Below, in pieces: positions 8,865-17,502 of a stretch of 64,000 nucleotides of DNA. Origin of the DNA: Acidobacteriota bacterium (GTDB taxonomy: Bacteria > Acidobacteriota > Vicinamibacteria > Vicinamibacterales > UBA2999); NCBI GenBank assembly GCA_020851565.1, contig JADZCN010000161.1:37287-101286 (forward strand). The letters are read 5' to 3'. Position 1 is the first letter of the stretch. The number at the start of each line of letters is the position of its first letter. The notes beneath the pieces are model-generated. The model ran no database searches. It was given only the letters and a program-made list of their open reading frames with translations, and had not been told where the DNA came from. The position numbers were made by a program, and so were the translations under genes.

Positions 8865-8907
8865 GCACTGTATTCGTGCGTTTGACGCCATGTCTCAACC
8901 GTGACAT
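8865..8907. promoter_or_regulatory. two inverted repeats in the lysR-exporter divergent promoter
   Basis: GCAC-N7-GTGC at 8865-8879 and ATGTC-N8-GACAT at 8890-8907 are perfect inverted repeats in the 99-bp divergent intergenic region. The second has the size expected for a LysR-type site and ends 9 bases before the lysR ATG, consistent with autoregulation. Confidence 0.5.
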
Positions 8908-8916
8908 CGTCTGGCC

Positions 8917-9810
8917 ATGTCCAGCCCGGACCTGAACCTGCTCTATACGCTGAACGCGGTGCTCTCCGAGGGCAGCGTCGTGCGCGCGGCGCAGCGACTG
9001 CAGCTCAGCCCCTCGGCGATGAGCCGGGCGCTGGCGCGGCTGCGTGAAACCACGGGGGATCCCCTGCTGGTGAGGGCCGGCCGCGGGCTCGTGCCGACGC
9101 CGCGGGCCCTCGAGCTCCGCGAACGGGTGGATGAGCTCGTGCAGGATGTCGAAGCCGTGCTCAGGCCGGCGACGAGGCCCGACCTGAAGCGGGTGGCGCG
9201 AACGTTCACGGTGCGTGCGCGCGAAGGGTTCGCGGAGACTTTCGGGCCGGCCCTGGTCGCGCGAGTGGCCAGGGACGCGCCGGGGGTGCGGTTGCGCTTC
9301 GTGCCGAAGCTGTCCAGGGACAGTGCTGCGCTCCGCGACGGCACGGTCGATCTGGAAACGGGGGTCGTGGGCCAGGCGACGAGCCCGGAGCTTCGTGAGC
9401 AGGCGTTGTTTCGTGACCGGTTCGTCGGGGTGGTGCGGCGCAGGCACCCGTTCGCCAGGGGCAGGATGACGGCCGCCCGCTATTCATCCGGGCGGCACAT
9501 CAGCGTGTCGCGCCTGGGGCTCGAGCGCGGCCGGATCGATGCGGTGCTGGCGCCGCTGGGTCTCGAACGCGAGGTGTCGACGATTGCCGGCGGCTTCGCC
9601 ACCGCGGTGGCCCTCGCCCGCGCCTCGGACCTCGTCGCCACGGTTCCCGAGCGGCACACCGCGGCGCTGCGCGCCGGTATGCACACCTTCCCCCTGCCCT
9701 TCGACGTCCCGCCGCTCGTGCTGTCGATGCTCTGGCACCCCCGGATGCACGCGGATCCGGTCCACGCGTGGTTGCGCGCCTGCGTTCGGGAGGCGTGCAA
9801 GGTAGGATAG
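8917..9810 (+). CDS. LysR-family transcriptional regulator
   Basis: 297 residues. The N-terminal winged helix-turn-helix is clear: LNLLYTLNAVLSEGSVVRAA, then QLSPSAMSRALARLRETTGD, then PLLVRAGRGLVPTPRA. Residues about 90-290 form the periplasmic-binding-protein-like effector domain. It is NodD/SyrM-like at the N-terminus. It is transcribed divergently from the DHA2 exporter, which is its likely target. The amidohydrolase gene follows 13 bases later in the same direction, so the regulator may also share a transcript with it. Confidence 0.9.
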   Translation: MSSPDLNLLYTLNAVLSEGSVVRAAQRLQLSPSAMSRALARLRETTGDPLLVRAGRGLVPTPRALELRERVDELVQDVEAVLRPATRPDLKRVARTFTVRAREGFAETFGPALVARVARDAPGVRLRFVPKLSRDSAALRDGTVDLETGVVGQATSPELREQALFRDRFVGVVRRRHPFARGRMTAARYSSGRHISVSRLGLERGRIDAVLAPLGLEREVSTIAGGFATAVALARASDLVATVPERHTAALRAGMHTFPLPFDVPPLVLSMLWHPRMHADPVHAWLRACVREACKVG

Positions 9811-9823
9811 CCCCTGCCTGGCC

Positions 9824-11254
9824 ATGAACGAACGACGCCTCGTCCCGATCGCGTTCCTTCCGTGCGTGATGGCGCTGCTGCTGGCATCGAGCGCGCAGGC
9901 CCAGAGCACGGTCATCGCCGGCGGCACCGTCATCGACGGCACCGGCCGATCCATTCGCGACGCCACCGTTGTCGTCACCGGCGATCGCATCGCCTGCGTC
10001 GGCTCGTCCGCCGAGTGCCCTGCCCCTGCCGGCGCCACGCGCGTGGATGCGACGGGGCGTTTCATCACGCCCGGGCTCGTGGACGCGCACGTGCACTTCA
10101 GCCAGACGGGATGGATCGATGGGCGCCCTGACGGGCTTTCCGTTCCGGACCTCTACCCGTACCCGGAGACGGCGCGCGCGCTGCGCGCGAATCCCGGGCG
10201 CTGGTATCGCGCCTACCTGTGCAGCGGCATCACGGCGGTCTACGACGTCGGCGGCCATCCGTGGACCACGAGGCTGCCTGGCGCGGCAGAGCGCGACCCG
10301 ATGGCGCCGCACGTTCGCGCCGCCGGCCCGCTCATCACGCACGCGGGCCCGGCCGCGCTCAACGTCGACGAGGAGATCTACACCTTCCTGCCGATGGCCA
10401 CCTCCGCCGACGTGCAGTCGAGCGTCGCGAAGCTGAAAGCCATGGGCGCCCAGGCCGTCAAGGTCTGGTACCTCGCGCCGCAGCCCGCACGCCGCGCGGA
10501 GCTCGATGCCCGCATGATGGAGGTGGGTGCCGCGGCAAAGGCCGCTGGCCTCGATCTCATCGTGCACGCCACCGGGCTTCGCGAGGCAAAGGTGGCGCTG
10601 CGCGCGGGCGCCGTGCTCCTGGTGCACAGCGTCGAGGATCAGCGGATCGACGACGAGTTCCTGGGCCTGCTCTCGGCGAATCGCGCCGTCTACGCGCCGA
10701 CGCTCACGGTCGGGCGCAATGCGACCCGCGCGAGTGTGGCCATCGGGCTCGGCCAGCGCTTCCCGATCGACGACCCCGGACGGTGCGTGGATGCGGACAC
10801 CGTGGCCAAGATTGGCAACGTCGAGCCGCTGCGTCCGCTCATTCCCGAGGAACGGCGGTCGCCCGACGTCGCCTTCCGTCGGCTGGAAGCAGTCGGCGCG
10901 CGCGTCGCGCTCATGGGCGAGAACCTCCAGCGCGTGCACGCATCCGGCAACACCATCGTCGCCGCCACCGACGCCGGGAATCCGCTCACCCTGCACGGCC
11001 CCTCCATCTACGACGAGATGGAGGCGATGCAGGCGGCCGGGATACCGGCAGCGGACATCGTCCTGATGGCCACGCGCAACGGTGCGCGGGCGATGGGCCG
11101 CGCGGGCGACTTCGGCACCCTCGAGGCGGGCCGGATTGCAGACCTGCTGGTGCTCGCCGAGGACCCCCGGACGGACGAGCGCGCGTTCCGCACGCTCACG
11201 CACGTGATGCGCGCCGGGCGGCTGCACCGCCAGGCGGACCTCGCGCAGCGCTGA
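9824..11254 (+). CDS. exported amidohydrolase-superfamily metal-dependent hydrolase
   Basis: 476 residues with a signal peptide (LPCVMALLLASSAQAQ). The superfamily marks are all visible: the N-terminal composite domain (VIAGGTVIDGTGRSI, DRIACVG), the HxH metal pair in GLVDAHVHFSQ, a later His in DLIVHATGLREAK, His in LLVHSVEDQ, and the Asp in VAATDAGNPLTLHG. The C-terminus closes the beta-sandwich (LEAGRIADLLVLAEDP). It is closest to the imidazolonepropionase/prolidase-like group; the substrate is unknown. It is probably co-transcribed with the upstream lysR gene. Confidence 0.85.
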   Translation: MNERRLVPIAFLPCVMALLLASSAQAQSTVIAGGTVIDGTGRSIRDATVVVTGDRIACVGSSAECPAPAGATRVDATGRFITPGLVDAHVHFSQTGWIDGRPDGLSVPDLYPYPETARALRANPGRWYRAYLCSGITAVYDVGGHPWTTRLPGAAERDPMAPHVRAAGPLITHAGPAALNVDEEIYTFLPMATSADVQSSVAKLKAMGAQAVKVWYLAPQPARRAELDARMMEVGAAAKAAGLDLIVHATGLREAKVALRAGAVLLVHSVEDQRIDDEFLGLLSANRAVYAPTLTVGRNATRASVAIGLGQRFPIDDPGRCVDADTVAKIGNVEPLRPLIPEERRSPDVAFRRLEAVGARVALMGENLQRVHASGNTIVAATDAGNPLTLHGPSIYDEMEAMQAAGIPAADIVLMATRNGARAMGRAGDFGTLEAGRIADLLVLAEDPRTDERAFRTLTHVMRAGRLHRQADLAQR

Positions 11255-11280
11255 GGCGGTCGAACGTAACAATTGTGTTT

Positions 11281-11298
11281 GTATATCAATTGATATAC
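11281..11298. promoter_or_regulatory. perfect 18-bp palindrome, likely PadR operator
   Basis: GTATATCAATTGATATAC is a perfect palindrome 11 bases upstream of the padR ATG, in a short AT-rich island within otherwise GC-rich DNA. The position overlaps where the promoter should be, which fits negative autoregulation by the PadR dimer. Confidence 0.75.
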
Positions 11299-11309
11299 AG
11301 TCCGGCACC

Positions 11310-11672
11310 ATGCCGGACAGGCCGCGAAGCGTCGATCACCTGCTCCCCTTGAAGCCGAAGGTCCTGCACGTCCTGCTGGCCCTCGCCGATGGCCCGCGCC
11401 ACGGCTACAGCATCATGCAGGAGGTTGCCGCTCGCACCGATGGACAGGTGCGGGTGTGGCCCGCCGCGCTCTACGGCACGTTGCGCGAGCTGGAGGACAT
11501 GGACTGGATCGTCGAGTCGGACACGCGACCTTCCGATGACGACGAGCGGCGTCGCTATTTTGCGCTGACGCCCCTCGGGAAGCGCGTCCTCGGTGCCGAG
11601 GTGCGGCGCCTGGAAGCCATCGTGGCTCACGCGCGCACCAGCCGCGCCCTGCGCGGGGAGGGGCGCGCATGA
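11310..11672 (+). CDS. PadR-family regulator (acidobacterial type)
   Basis: 120 residues. The winged-helix core is typical: LKPKVLHVLLALADGPRHGY, SIMQEVAARTDG, VWPAALYGTLRELEDMDWI, then the beta-wing RRRYFALTPLGKRVLGAEV. Its stop overlaps the start of the ADOP permease (ATGA at 11669-11672), so the two are translationally coupled. This padR-ADOP pair is a hallmark of Acidobacteriota. The perfect palindrome just upstream is its likely operator. Confidence 0.92.
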   Translation: MPDRPRSVDHLLPLKPKVLHVLLALADGPRHGYSIMQEVAARTDGQVRVWPAALYGTLRELEDMDWIVESDTRPSDDDERRRYFALTPLGKRVLGAEVRRLEAIVAHARTSRALRGEGRA

Positions 11673-14296
11673 AAACACCGGGAGCGCGCCCGTACGATCG
11701 GCTGCTGCGGCTGTTGCCAGGGCGGGATCCGCGTGAGCGGCAGGCGATTGGGGACGACGCGGCACGGCTCCTGGACGGCGCTCGTGCGCGTGGCCGAGGC
11801 GCGTTGGTGTCGACGTGGCTCTCGCTGCTCTGGGATCTCGCCATCGCCGGTGCCGGGCGGGATCTCGCCCGCGCGATTCGATCGATGGTGCGCGCACCGG
11901 GATTCACCCTGACGGTGTCCCTGCTTCTCGGCCTCGGCGTCGCGGCCACGACGACGCTGTTCGCCCTGGTGAACGCGGCCCTGCTGGCGCCCTTGCCCTA
12001 TGAGGCCCCGGAACGTCTGGTGATGGTCTGGGAGTCGAACGTTCCGCGGAATCGGCTGCGCGAGGGGCCATCGCCGGGGAACCTCAACGACTGGGTCGCC
12101 AGCAGCGATGCGTTCGAGGCGCTCACCGGATGGTGGACCGCACAGGCGACGCTGCGTGGCCTGGATGGCAGCACGCCGGTCACCGGAGTCCAGGTGACGA
12201 AGGGCTTCTTCGAGGTGTTTCGGCGCGCGCCGCTCCTCGGCCGGACGTTCGCGGACGACGAGTACGCGGGCAGGCCGTCGATCCCGTCGGGAAGGGTGGG
12301 CGCCGAGCCGATCCTCGTCCTGAGCCATCGCCTGTGGCAGAGCCTCGGGGCCGACCCCGCGCTGGTCGGAGGCACCGTCCGCGTCGAAGGCCGCGACTGG
12401 CGCGTCCTCGGCGTCATGCCTGCCGACTTCGCCGTCCCCGACGCCCAGGCGGCGTTCTGGACACCGTGGGACATGCGCGAGTCCTACAGCGGCCCTCGCT
12501 TTCCCGAGGGGCCGCCGCGCGAGGCCCGCTTTCTGCGTGTCGCCGGCCGCGTGAAGCCCGGCCTGTCTCGCGAAGCCGCCACGGAAAGGATGGAGGTGCT
12601 CGCGGCCCGCGTCGCGGCGGATCATCCGCGCACGAACGCCGAGTGGAGCGTAGAGCTCGTGCCGTTGAGGGAGGAGCTGGTTCGCTCGAGCCGCACGGGA
12701 CTGCTGCTCGTGTTTGGCGCGGTGTCGTGCCTGCTCCTGCTGGTTTGCGCCAACGTGGCGAGCCTCTCGATTGTGCGCGGCACGGCGCGCGCGCGCGAGA
12801 TGGCCATCCGGCTGGCGCTGGGCGCCGGCCGGCCGCGCGTTGTGAGGGAACGTCTGGCTGAGGCCGCGGTGTGTGCCGCGCTCACCGCGATCGTGGCCAT
12901 CGTGTTCACCGCCTGGTCACTGGGGGCCGCGGTCGCATTTGCCCCCGCGGACATCCCCCGGCTGGATGAGGTCCACATGAACGCGCGTGTCGTGGCGTTT
13001 GCCGCGGCCCTCGCGCTCCTGGCCACCGTCATGGGCGTCCTGCTTCCGGGCCTTCGAGGCAGCGCGCCTGCGATTGCGCCAGCACTCAAGGACGGCGCGC
13101 CGGCATACGGGCAGCACGCCAGCCGCATGCGCCGAGGGCTCGTCATCGCCGAGATCGCCGTCACGGTGGTGCTCCTGGTCGGCGCCGGACTGCTGGCCAG
13201 GAGTTTCGCGAGCCTGCAGCGCGTGGACCCCGGCTTCGACGCGCGCAACCTGCTGGTGATGCGAATCGCGCCCGATGTGACGCGGTACCGCGGGGCCCAG
13301 GTGACGGACTACTACCAGCGCGTCCTCGACTCCATCCGCGAGCTGCCCGGCGTCGCATCGTCCGCCGCGGTCACGGTTCTCCCGATGAGCACCATCGGCT
13401 CGGACTTCTACCGGCCGTATTGGCTGCAGGGCGCGCGTCCCGCGGGGAATACCCTCCCACAGGCGAACGTCCGGATGGCGACGCCCGGTTACTTCGAGAC
13501 GCTCGGCCTGCCGCTCGTGTCAGGCCGCGAGTTCTCGGCTGGAGACACGGTGGAGGCGCCGCGGGTGGTCATCGTCAATGAGAGCCTCGCGCGCAGCGCC
13601 TGGAACGGCGAGGACCCCGTGGGTCGCACGCTGGTCCTCGACTACCAGGGCGGCCCGACCGAACGCCTGGTCGTCGGCGTCGTCCGCGATGCCAGATACG
13701 ACGGCCCGCGCAGCGCCCCGTCGCCCGAGATCTTCATCCCGCACGCGCAGAACCCCTACCTGGTGATGAACGTCGTGGTGCGGACCACGATGGACCCGGA
13801 CGCGTTGGCCCGGCCGGCGCGGGCGCAGGCACTGAAGGTCGACCCCGATCAGCCGGTCCACTCCGTCACGACGATGGAGCGGCTGCTCGACGAGACCATG
13901 CAGCAGGACCGCTTCGCGATGCTGTTCGTGGCGCTCTTTGCCGTGGCGGGTCTGGTGACCGCCGCCACGGGCGTCTATGCGCTCCTGGCGTTCACCGTCG
14001 CCCAGCGTCGGCGCGAGATCGCGGTGCGGATGGCGATCGGGGCGTCATCGCGCTCCGTCGCGCGGCTGATCGTGGGGGAGTCCCTCGTGCTGGCCATCGC
14101 AGGCTGCGCCGTCGGCGCCCTCGGCGTGGCCGCCGTCAGCGGGTTGGCGCGGTCCGTCCTCTTCGGCGTTGCGCCACAGGACCCGTTCACGCTGGGGGCG
14201 ACCGCTGCCGTTCTCGTCGCCACAGTGCTGGTGGCGAGTTGGCTGCCGGCGCGGCGCGCCGCGAGGGTCAACCCGGTCTCGGCGCTGCGTGTCTGA
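11669..14296 (+). CDS. ADOP: duplicated orphan FtsX/MacB-like permease
   Basis: 875 residues with two FtsX-type permease halves. The first TM follows RDLARAIRSMVRAPGFTLTV, and a periplasmic MacB-like domain follows (residues about 100-350). Then come the three-TM block with AREMAIRLALGAGRPRVVRE, a second periplasmic domain (residues about 490-740), and a closing three-TM block with RRREIAVRMAIGASSRSVAR. The first 60 residues match the short N-terminal prefix often seen before acidobacterial permeases. No ABC ATPase lies next to it, hence 'orphan'. The substrate is unknown. It is coupled to padR. Confidence 0.9.
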   Translation: MKTPGARPYDRLLRLLPGRDPRERQAIGDDAARLLDGARARGRGALVSTWLSLLWDLAIAGAGRDLARAIRSMVRAPGFTLTVSLLLGLGVAATTTLFALVNAALLAPLPYEAPERLVMVWESNVPRNRLREGPSPGNLNDWVASSDAFEALTGWWTAQATLRGLDGSTPVTGVQVTKGFFEVFRRAPLLGRTFADDEYAGRPSIPSGRVGAEPILVLSHRLWQSLGADPALVGGTVRVEGRDWRVLGVMPADFAVPDAQAAFWTPWDMRESYSGPRFPEGPPREARFLRVAGRVKPGLSREAATERMEVLAARVAADHPRTNAEWSVELVPLREELVRSSRTGLLLVFGAVSCLLLLVCANVASLSIVRGTARAREMAIRLALGAGRPRVVRERLAEAAVCAALTAIVAIVFTAWSLGAAVAFAPADIPRLDEVHMNARVVAFAAALALLATVMGVLLPGLRGSAPAIAPALKDGAPAYGQHASRMRRGLVIAEIAVTVVLLVGAGLLARSFASLQRVDPGFDARNLLVMRIAPDVTRYRGAQVTDYYQRVLDSIRELPGVASSAAVTVLPMSTIGSDFYRPYWLQGARPAGNTLPQANVRMATPGYFETLGLPLVSGREFSAGDTVEAPRVVIVNESLARSAWNGEDPVGRTLVLDYQGGPTERLVVGVVRDARYDGPRSAPSPEIFIPHAQNPYLVMNVVVRTTMDPDALARPARAQALKVDPDQPVHSVTTMERLLDETMQQDRFAMLFVALFAVAGLVTAATGVYALLAFTVAQRRREIAVRMAIGASSRSVARLIVGESLVLAIAGCAVGALGVAAVSGLARSVLFGVAPQDPFTLGATAAVLVATVLVASWLPARRAARVNPVSALRV

Positions 14297-15478
14297 GACC
14301 CGGGCGACCCTCCCGAACGCCACGGCGGCGCCGGCCCCAATCGTCGCGAGTGCGGCGAACATCACGCCGTAGCCGCCCGACGCGACGATGAACCCGGCAG
14401 CGATCGGGCCGAGGGCATCGCCGATGTCGTAGATGGTACCGAACACTCCATGGGCCGCGCCGTAGCGCTCGCGACGCGTCAGGTCCGTGATGAAGGCGCT
14501 GGTCGCCGCCGTGGTGGTGGCCACTCCCGCGGCGTACACGACTACCGCCGCCGTCAGCCAGCCGGGACTGGCGGCGAGTGGCAGTCCCCCAACCACGGCA
14601 CTGCACAGTGCCAGCCCCGCCACGATGACGTGACGACGGCCCACGCGGTCCGACACGACTCCGAGCACGGGTCGAATCGCCAGCGTCGTCAGCGTCTGTG
14701 CCGCGAAGAGCCAGCCGATCTCCGCAGGCGACATGCGCACGACGTCCCGGGCGTACAGCGGCAGGAAGGCGTTGAGCGCGCCGCTCAGCACGAACTGCGC
14801 GGCGTGCGCTGCGCTGGTGGCCAGCACGAGCCTGTGCCGCAGTACTTCGACCACCCCGTCACGAAAGGCCGCCCAGTCGAGCGCCCGCGGTGATGTGGCC
14901 CCGGCCCCGTGGAACGACAGCCGGCTGACGAGCGCCGGGGAGAGGACCCCGATCGCGCCGGCGGCGAGGAACGCCAGATCGAAACGCCCCGCAGCCATGG
15001 CGTACCCGCCGACTACCGGCCCGAGGGCCTGGCCGGCGCCCTGCGCCGTGGCCAGCGTGCTCAACCACGCGCCGCGGCGCCCCACGGGCGCCAGGTCGGA
15101 GGCCGCCGCCGATGCCACGGGTCCGAAGATGGCCGTCGCGTGTCCGTGGAGGATGCGCACCACGACGAGCAGGGCCAGCGATGCCACGCACAAGTAGGCG
15201 AAGGGCATCACGGCGAACACGAGCGCGCCAGCCATCAGGAGGCGCCGGCGACCCAGCAGGTCCGACAGCGCGCCTGCGGGAAGCTTCACGAAGATGCCGG
15301 TGATGGTGGAAGCGCCGACGACGAGCCCGACGATCTCGGGGCCGGCGCCAAGGTCGCGGGCGAAGAGCGGCAGCAGCGGCGTGCGGCAGATGGCGTTGCT
15401 GCAGTATGCCGCCGCGGCGGCAACCGACAGCTTCCCCAGGATCCGCCCCGGATCGCCGCGCGGCTCGCCGGCTGCCAT
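14045..15478 (-). CDS. MFS transporter, second gene of the chrB operon
   Basis: The recognisable transporter is residues about 1-400 (12 TM helices, motif A as LPAGALSDLLGRRRLLM, and again VLGVVSDRVGRRHVIV in the second half). The ATG at 15478 overlaps the chrB stop (ATGA), so translation is coupled. The frame lacks a stop where the transporter should end. It runs about 250 bases into the antisense of the ADOP gene, giving a hydrophilic Arg-rich tail of about 80 residues (after GRVARVSD). Pairing with ChrB suggests export of chromate or another toxic oxyanion, but this protein is not a ChrA-type transporter. Confidence 0.75.
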   Translation of the reverse strand: MAAGEPRGDPGRILGKLSVAAAAAYCSNAICRTPLLPLFARDLGAGPEIVGLVVGASTITGIFVKLPAGALSDLLGRRRLLMAGALVFAVMPFAYLCVASLALLVVVRILHGHATAIFGPVASAAASDLAPVGRRGAWLSTLATAQGAGQALGPVVGGYAMAAGRFDLAFLAAGAIGVLSPALVSRLSFHGAGATSPRALDWAAFRDGVVEVLRHRLVLATSAAHAAQFVLSGALNAFLPLYARDVVRMSPAEIGWLFAAQTLTTLAIRPVLGVVSDRVGRRHVIVAGLALCSAVVGGLPLAASPGWLTAAVVVYAAGVATTTAATSAFITDLTRRERYGAAHGVFGTIYDIGDALGPIAAGFIVASGGYGVMFAALATIGAGAAVAFGRVARVSDTQRRDRVDPRGAPRRQPTRHQHCGDENGSGRPQRERVLWRNAEEDGPRQPADGGHAEGADGAACDGQHEGLPHDQPRDGAR

Positions 15479-16578
15479 CAGCGGCCTCGGTGGGGGGGCC
15501 TCCGTTCGCGCACCTGTCGCCGCGCCCCGTTTGCCACGGGTCGAGGCCCGGCGGTCCTTGCGGACTGCGCGAACGCCAGATACAAGGATTCGAACAGCAC
15601 GATGCCTCGCTCGAGCAGCTCCGCATCGTCCGGTGTGGAGAGCTGGAGGCCGTCGATGATGGTGCCAACGGGCCCGGCCTCCGGCGCGCCGAAGCGGCTG
15701 TCCTTCAGGTCGAGGTCGTGGACGATGGTGGCCAGGCGGGCCACGGCGGCGTCCTGCAGCGCGAACATCGCGCACAGCGTCTCGAAGGTGCAGTGCTCAC
15801 CGCGATGGCTGAACTCGACGCCGAACATGTCGAAGGGGAGGGAGTCGGCCGAGGGCAGGTGGTCGCGATCCGGCGCGAACGCGAATCGGGCTTCGGCGTC
15901 GATGAAGCGGCGGATGAGCCAGGCCGAGCTCATGCGGTCCACACCCGGCCGCGGGCGTGTCACCCAGAGGCGCTTCGTGAACGTGGAGGCATCGAGGCTG
16001 GAGGACGAGGCGGCGTCCCGGGCGCGGGCGCCGCCTGCACGGGCTTCCAGATCACCCAGCAGGGCCGCCACGCGATCCCGGCCCGCGCTGCCGAAGAAGT
16101 CGATGCGCTCGATCGCTGAGAGCCGTTCCCTGAACAGGCCCAGCTGGCGGGATGCGGAGGGCACCCGCCTGGCCCGGCCGCGCCGCGGAGCGGACAGGCG
16201 CTTCAGCACGGTCTCGACCTCCACCGCCAGCGACTGGTAGGCCTCCTGTCGCGCCTGCCGGAACGCCTCGACGAGCGCATCGTCCGACCAGGAGTCGAGC
16301 GTGCCGGCCGCGAAGACGGTGGCTTCGCCGCCCGATCCAGTGATCTCGCTCTTCAGCCACTCCATGTCCTCGCGCGCCTGCGCGGTGTCGGGCAGGACGT
16401 ACACGGCCTGTTTCACCGGCAGCGCGCCAATCCGCTGCAGCCGCCGCCAGGTGCGCACGCGCAGGTTGGACGGCGAGGCCGGCAGCTGGTGCACGAGCAC
16501 CAGCCAGCGTCCTGCCGAGGCATCGCGCACGGCTGGGGTGTCACCGGGGGTGGCGGCGGGCGTGGGTCGCGCGGGCAT
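15478..16578 (-). CDS. chrB: ChrB-like chromate-resistance regulator
   Basis: 366 residues. The N-terminal ChrB domain starts at WLVLVHQLPASPSNLRVRTW and contains the conserved GALPVKQAVYVLPDT. The C-terminal ChrB domain carries RLWVTRPRPGVDRMSSAWLI, RFIDAEARFAFAPD, FDMFGVEFSHRGEHCTFE and HDLDLKDSRFGAPEAGPV, which is diagnostic. ChrB proteins act as chromate-responsive activators or accessory resistance proteins. It forms a coupled two-gene operon with the MFS transporter and is divergent from an exported protein of unknown function. Confidence 0.88.
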   Translation of the reverse strand: MPARPTPAATPGDTPAVRDASAGRWLVLVHQLPASPSNLRVRTWRRLQRIGALPVKQAVYVLPDTAQAREDMEWLKSEITGSGGEATVFAAGTLDSWSDDALVEAFRQARQEAYQSLAVEVETVLKRLSAPRRGRARRVPSASRQLGLFRERLSAIERIDFFGSAGRDRVAALLGDLEARAGGARARDAASSSSLDASTFTKRLWVTRPRPGVDRMSSAWLIRRFIDAEARFAFAPDRDHLPSADSLPFDMFGVEFSHRGEHCTFETLCAMFALQDAAVARLATIVHDLDLKDSRFGAPEAGPVGTIIDGLQLSTPDDAELLERGIVLFESLYLAFAQSARTAGPRPVANGARRQVRERRPPHRGR

Positions 16579-16585
16579 GGCTGAT

Positions 16586-16596
16586 ACTGTAACAGT
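16586..16596. promoter_or_regulatory. inverted repeat at the chrB promoter
   Basis: ACTGT-A-ACAGT is a perfect inverted repeat 8 bases upstream of the chrB start, in the AT-rich 100-bp region between chrB and the divergent exported-protein gene. It is a candidate site for ChrB or another regulator. Confidence 0.4.
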
Positions 16597-16678
16597 CGTT
16601 TCAATGTATAGTCATCCTGTTTCACGTCTGGAGGCGCTCGGGCGCCCGACGGCGCCGGGTGGCGCAGAGGAGGCCGTG

Positions 16679-17428
16679 ATGATCCGGATCGTGTCGACTT
16701 CGATGGTGGTGGCCGGGGCGCTGGGCGCCGGCGTGTGGGCCTCGGGGCAGGCCGGCGGCGGTCAGCCGGCGCAGAATCCGCGCCAGCAGCCGGGCGCGGC
16801 GATGCACATCTACGCGCCGGACCAGCACGACCTCTACGACGGGCGGTTCGTCATCTCCGCCAACCGCATCCACATGATCGGCGGGCTGAACGATCCCGAG
16901 GGTTGGGATCACCTCGACAACGAGGCGAAGTCGGCGCGCCTGGTCTCGGGGACCGCGGAGATCGACGTGGACGAGATCCGCAACACGGGCACGTTCGTGG
17001 CGAAGCTCCGCATTCCCGAGGGCGACTTCGTGATGACCATGGACCGCTGGCACGAGTTCAGCCCCTGCCAGGACGGCGGGATTGTCGCCTACGTGCACGA
17101 GCATGGCGCCGACTCGGGCTGCGGCGACAACAACTGGCCGAAGACCCTCGGCTTCCTGGCCGGGTGGGGCTACGGCCACGCCACGTTGAACGGCACGCCG
17201 CTCTACCAGGACTACGAGATGCACTTCATGGTCACGCAGGGCCTGCACGACCGGAAGACGCTGCGCGTGAACTACCCGATGAAGGACAAGCAGCGGCCGG
17301 CCGGCGAGACCAACCCGGCCACGCAGCAGATCGACTTCTACATCCGCAGCCCCCAGCCGAACCCGAAGAACCGGCCGGCGCGCCAGGTGTTCGTGCACTT
17401 CTTCGGCATGGAAATCACGTGGAAGTGA
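16679..17428 (+). CDS. exported protein of unknown function
   Basis: 249 residues. ATG at 16679 is chosen because GAGGAGG precedes it and the product then begins with a signal peptide (IVSTSMVVAGALGAGVWASG). The mature part is soluble, aromatic- and His-rich, with GLNDPEGWDHLDNEAKSARL, VMTMDRWHEFSPCQDGG, HEHGADSGCGDNNWP and VFVHFFGMEITWK. Two Cys bracket a His/Asp-rich stretch, which may hold a metal or a disulfide. I do not recognise the family. It is divergent from chrB. Confidence 0.6.
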   Translation: MIRIVSTSMVVAGALGAGVWASGQAGGGQPAQNPRQQPGAAMHIYAPDQHDLYDGRFVISANRIHMIGGLNDPEGWDHLDNEAKSARLVSGTAEIDVDEIRNTGTFVAKLRIPEGDFVMTMDRWHEFSPCQDGGIVAYVHEHGADSGCGDNNWPKTLGFLAGWGYGHATLNGTPLYQDYEMHFMVTQGLHDRKTLRVNYPMKDKQRPAGETNPATQQIDFYIRSPQPNPKNRPARQVFVHFFGMEITWK

Positions 17429-17502
17429 CCCACGCCGCTCGAGCGTCCGTGACCGCTCTCTAGGGCATCAGCCGCGCCCGCTGGTCGGTGTCGGTGAACC
17501 CG

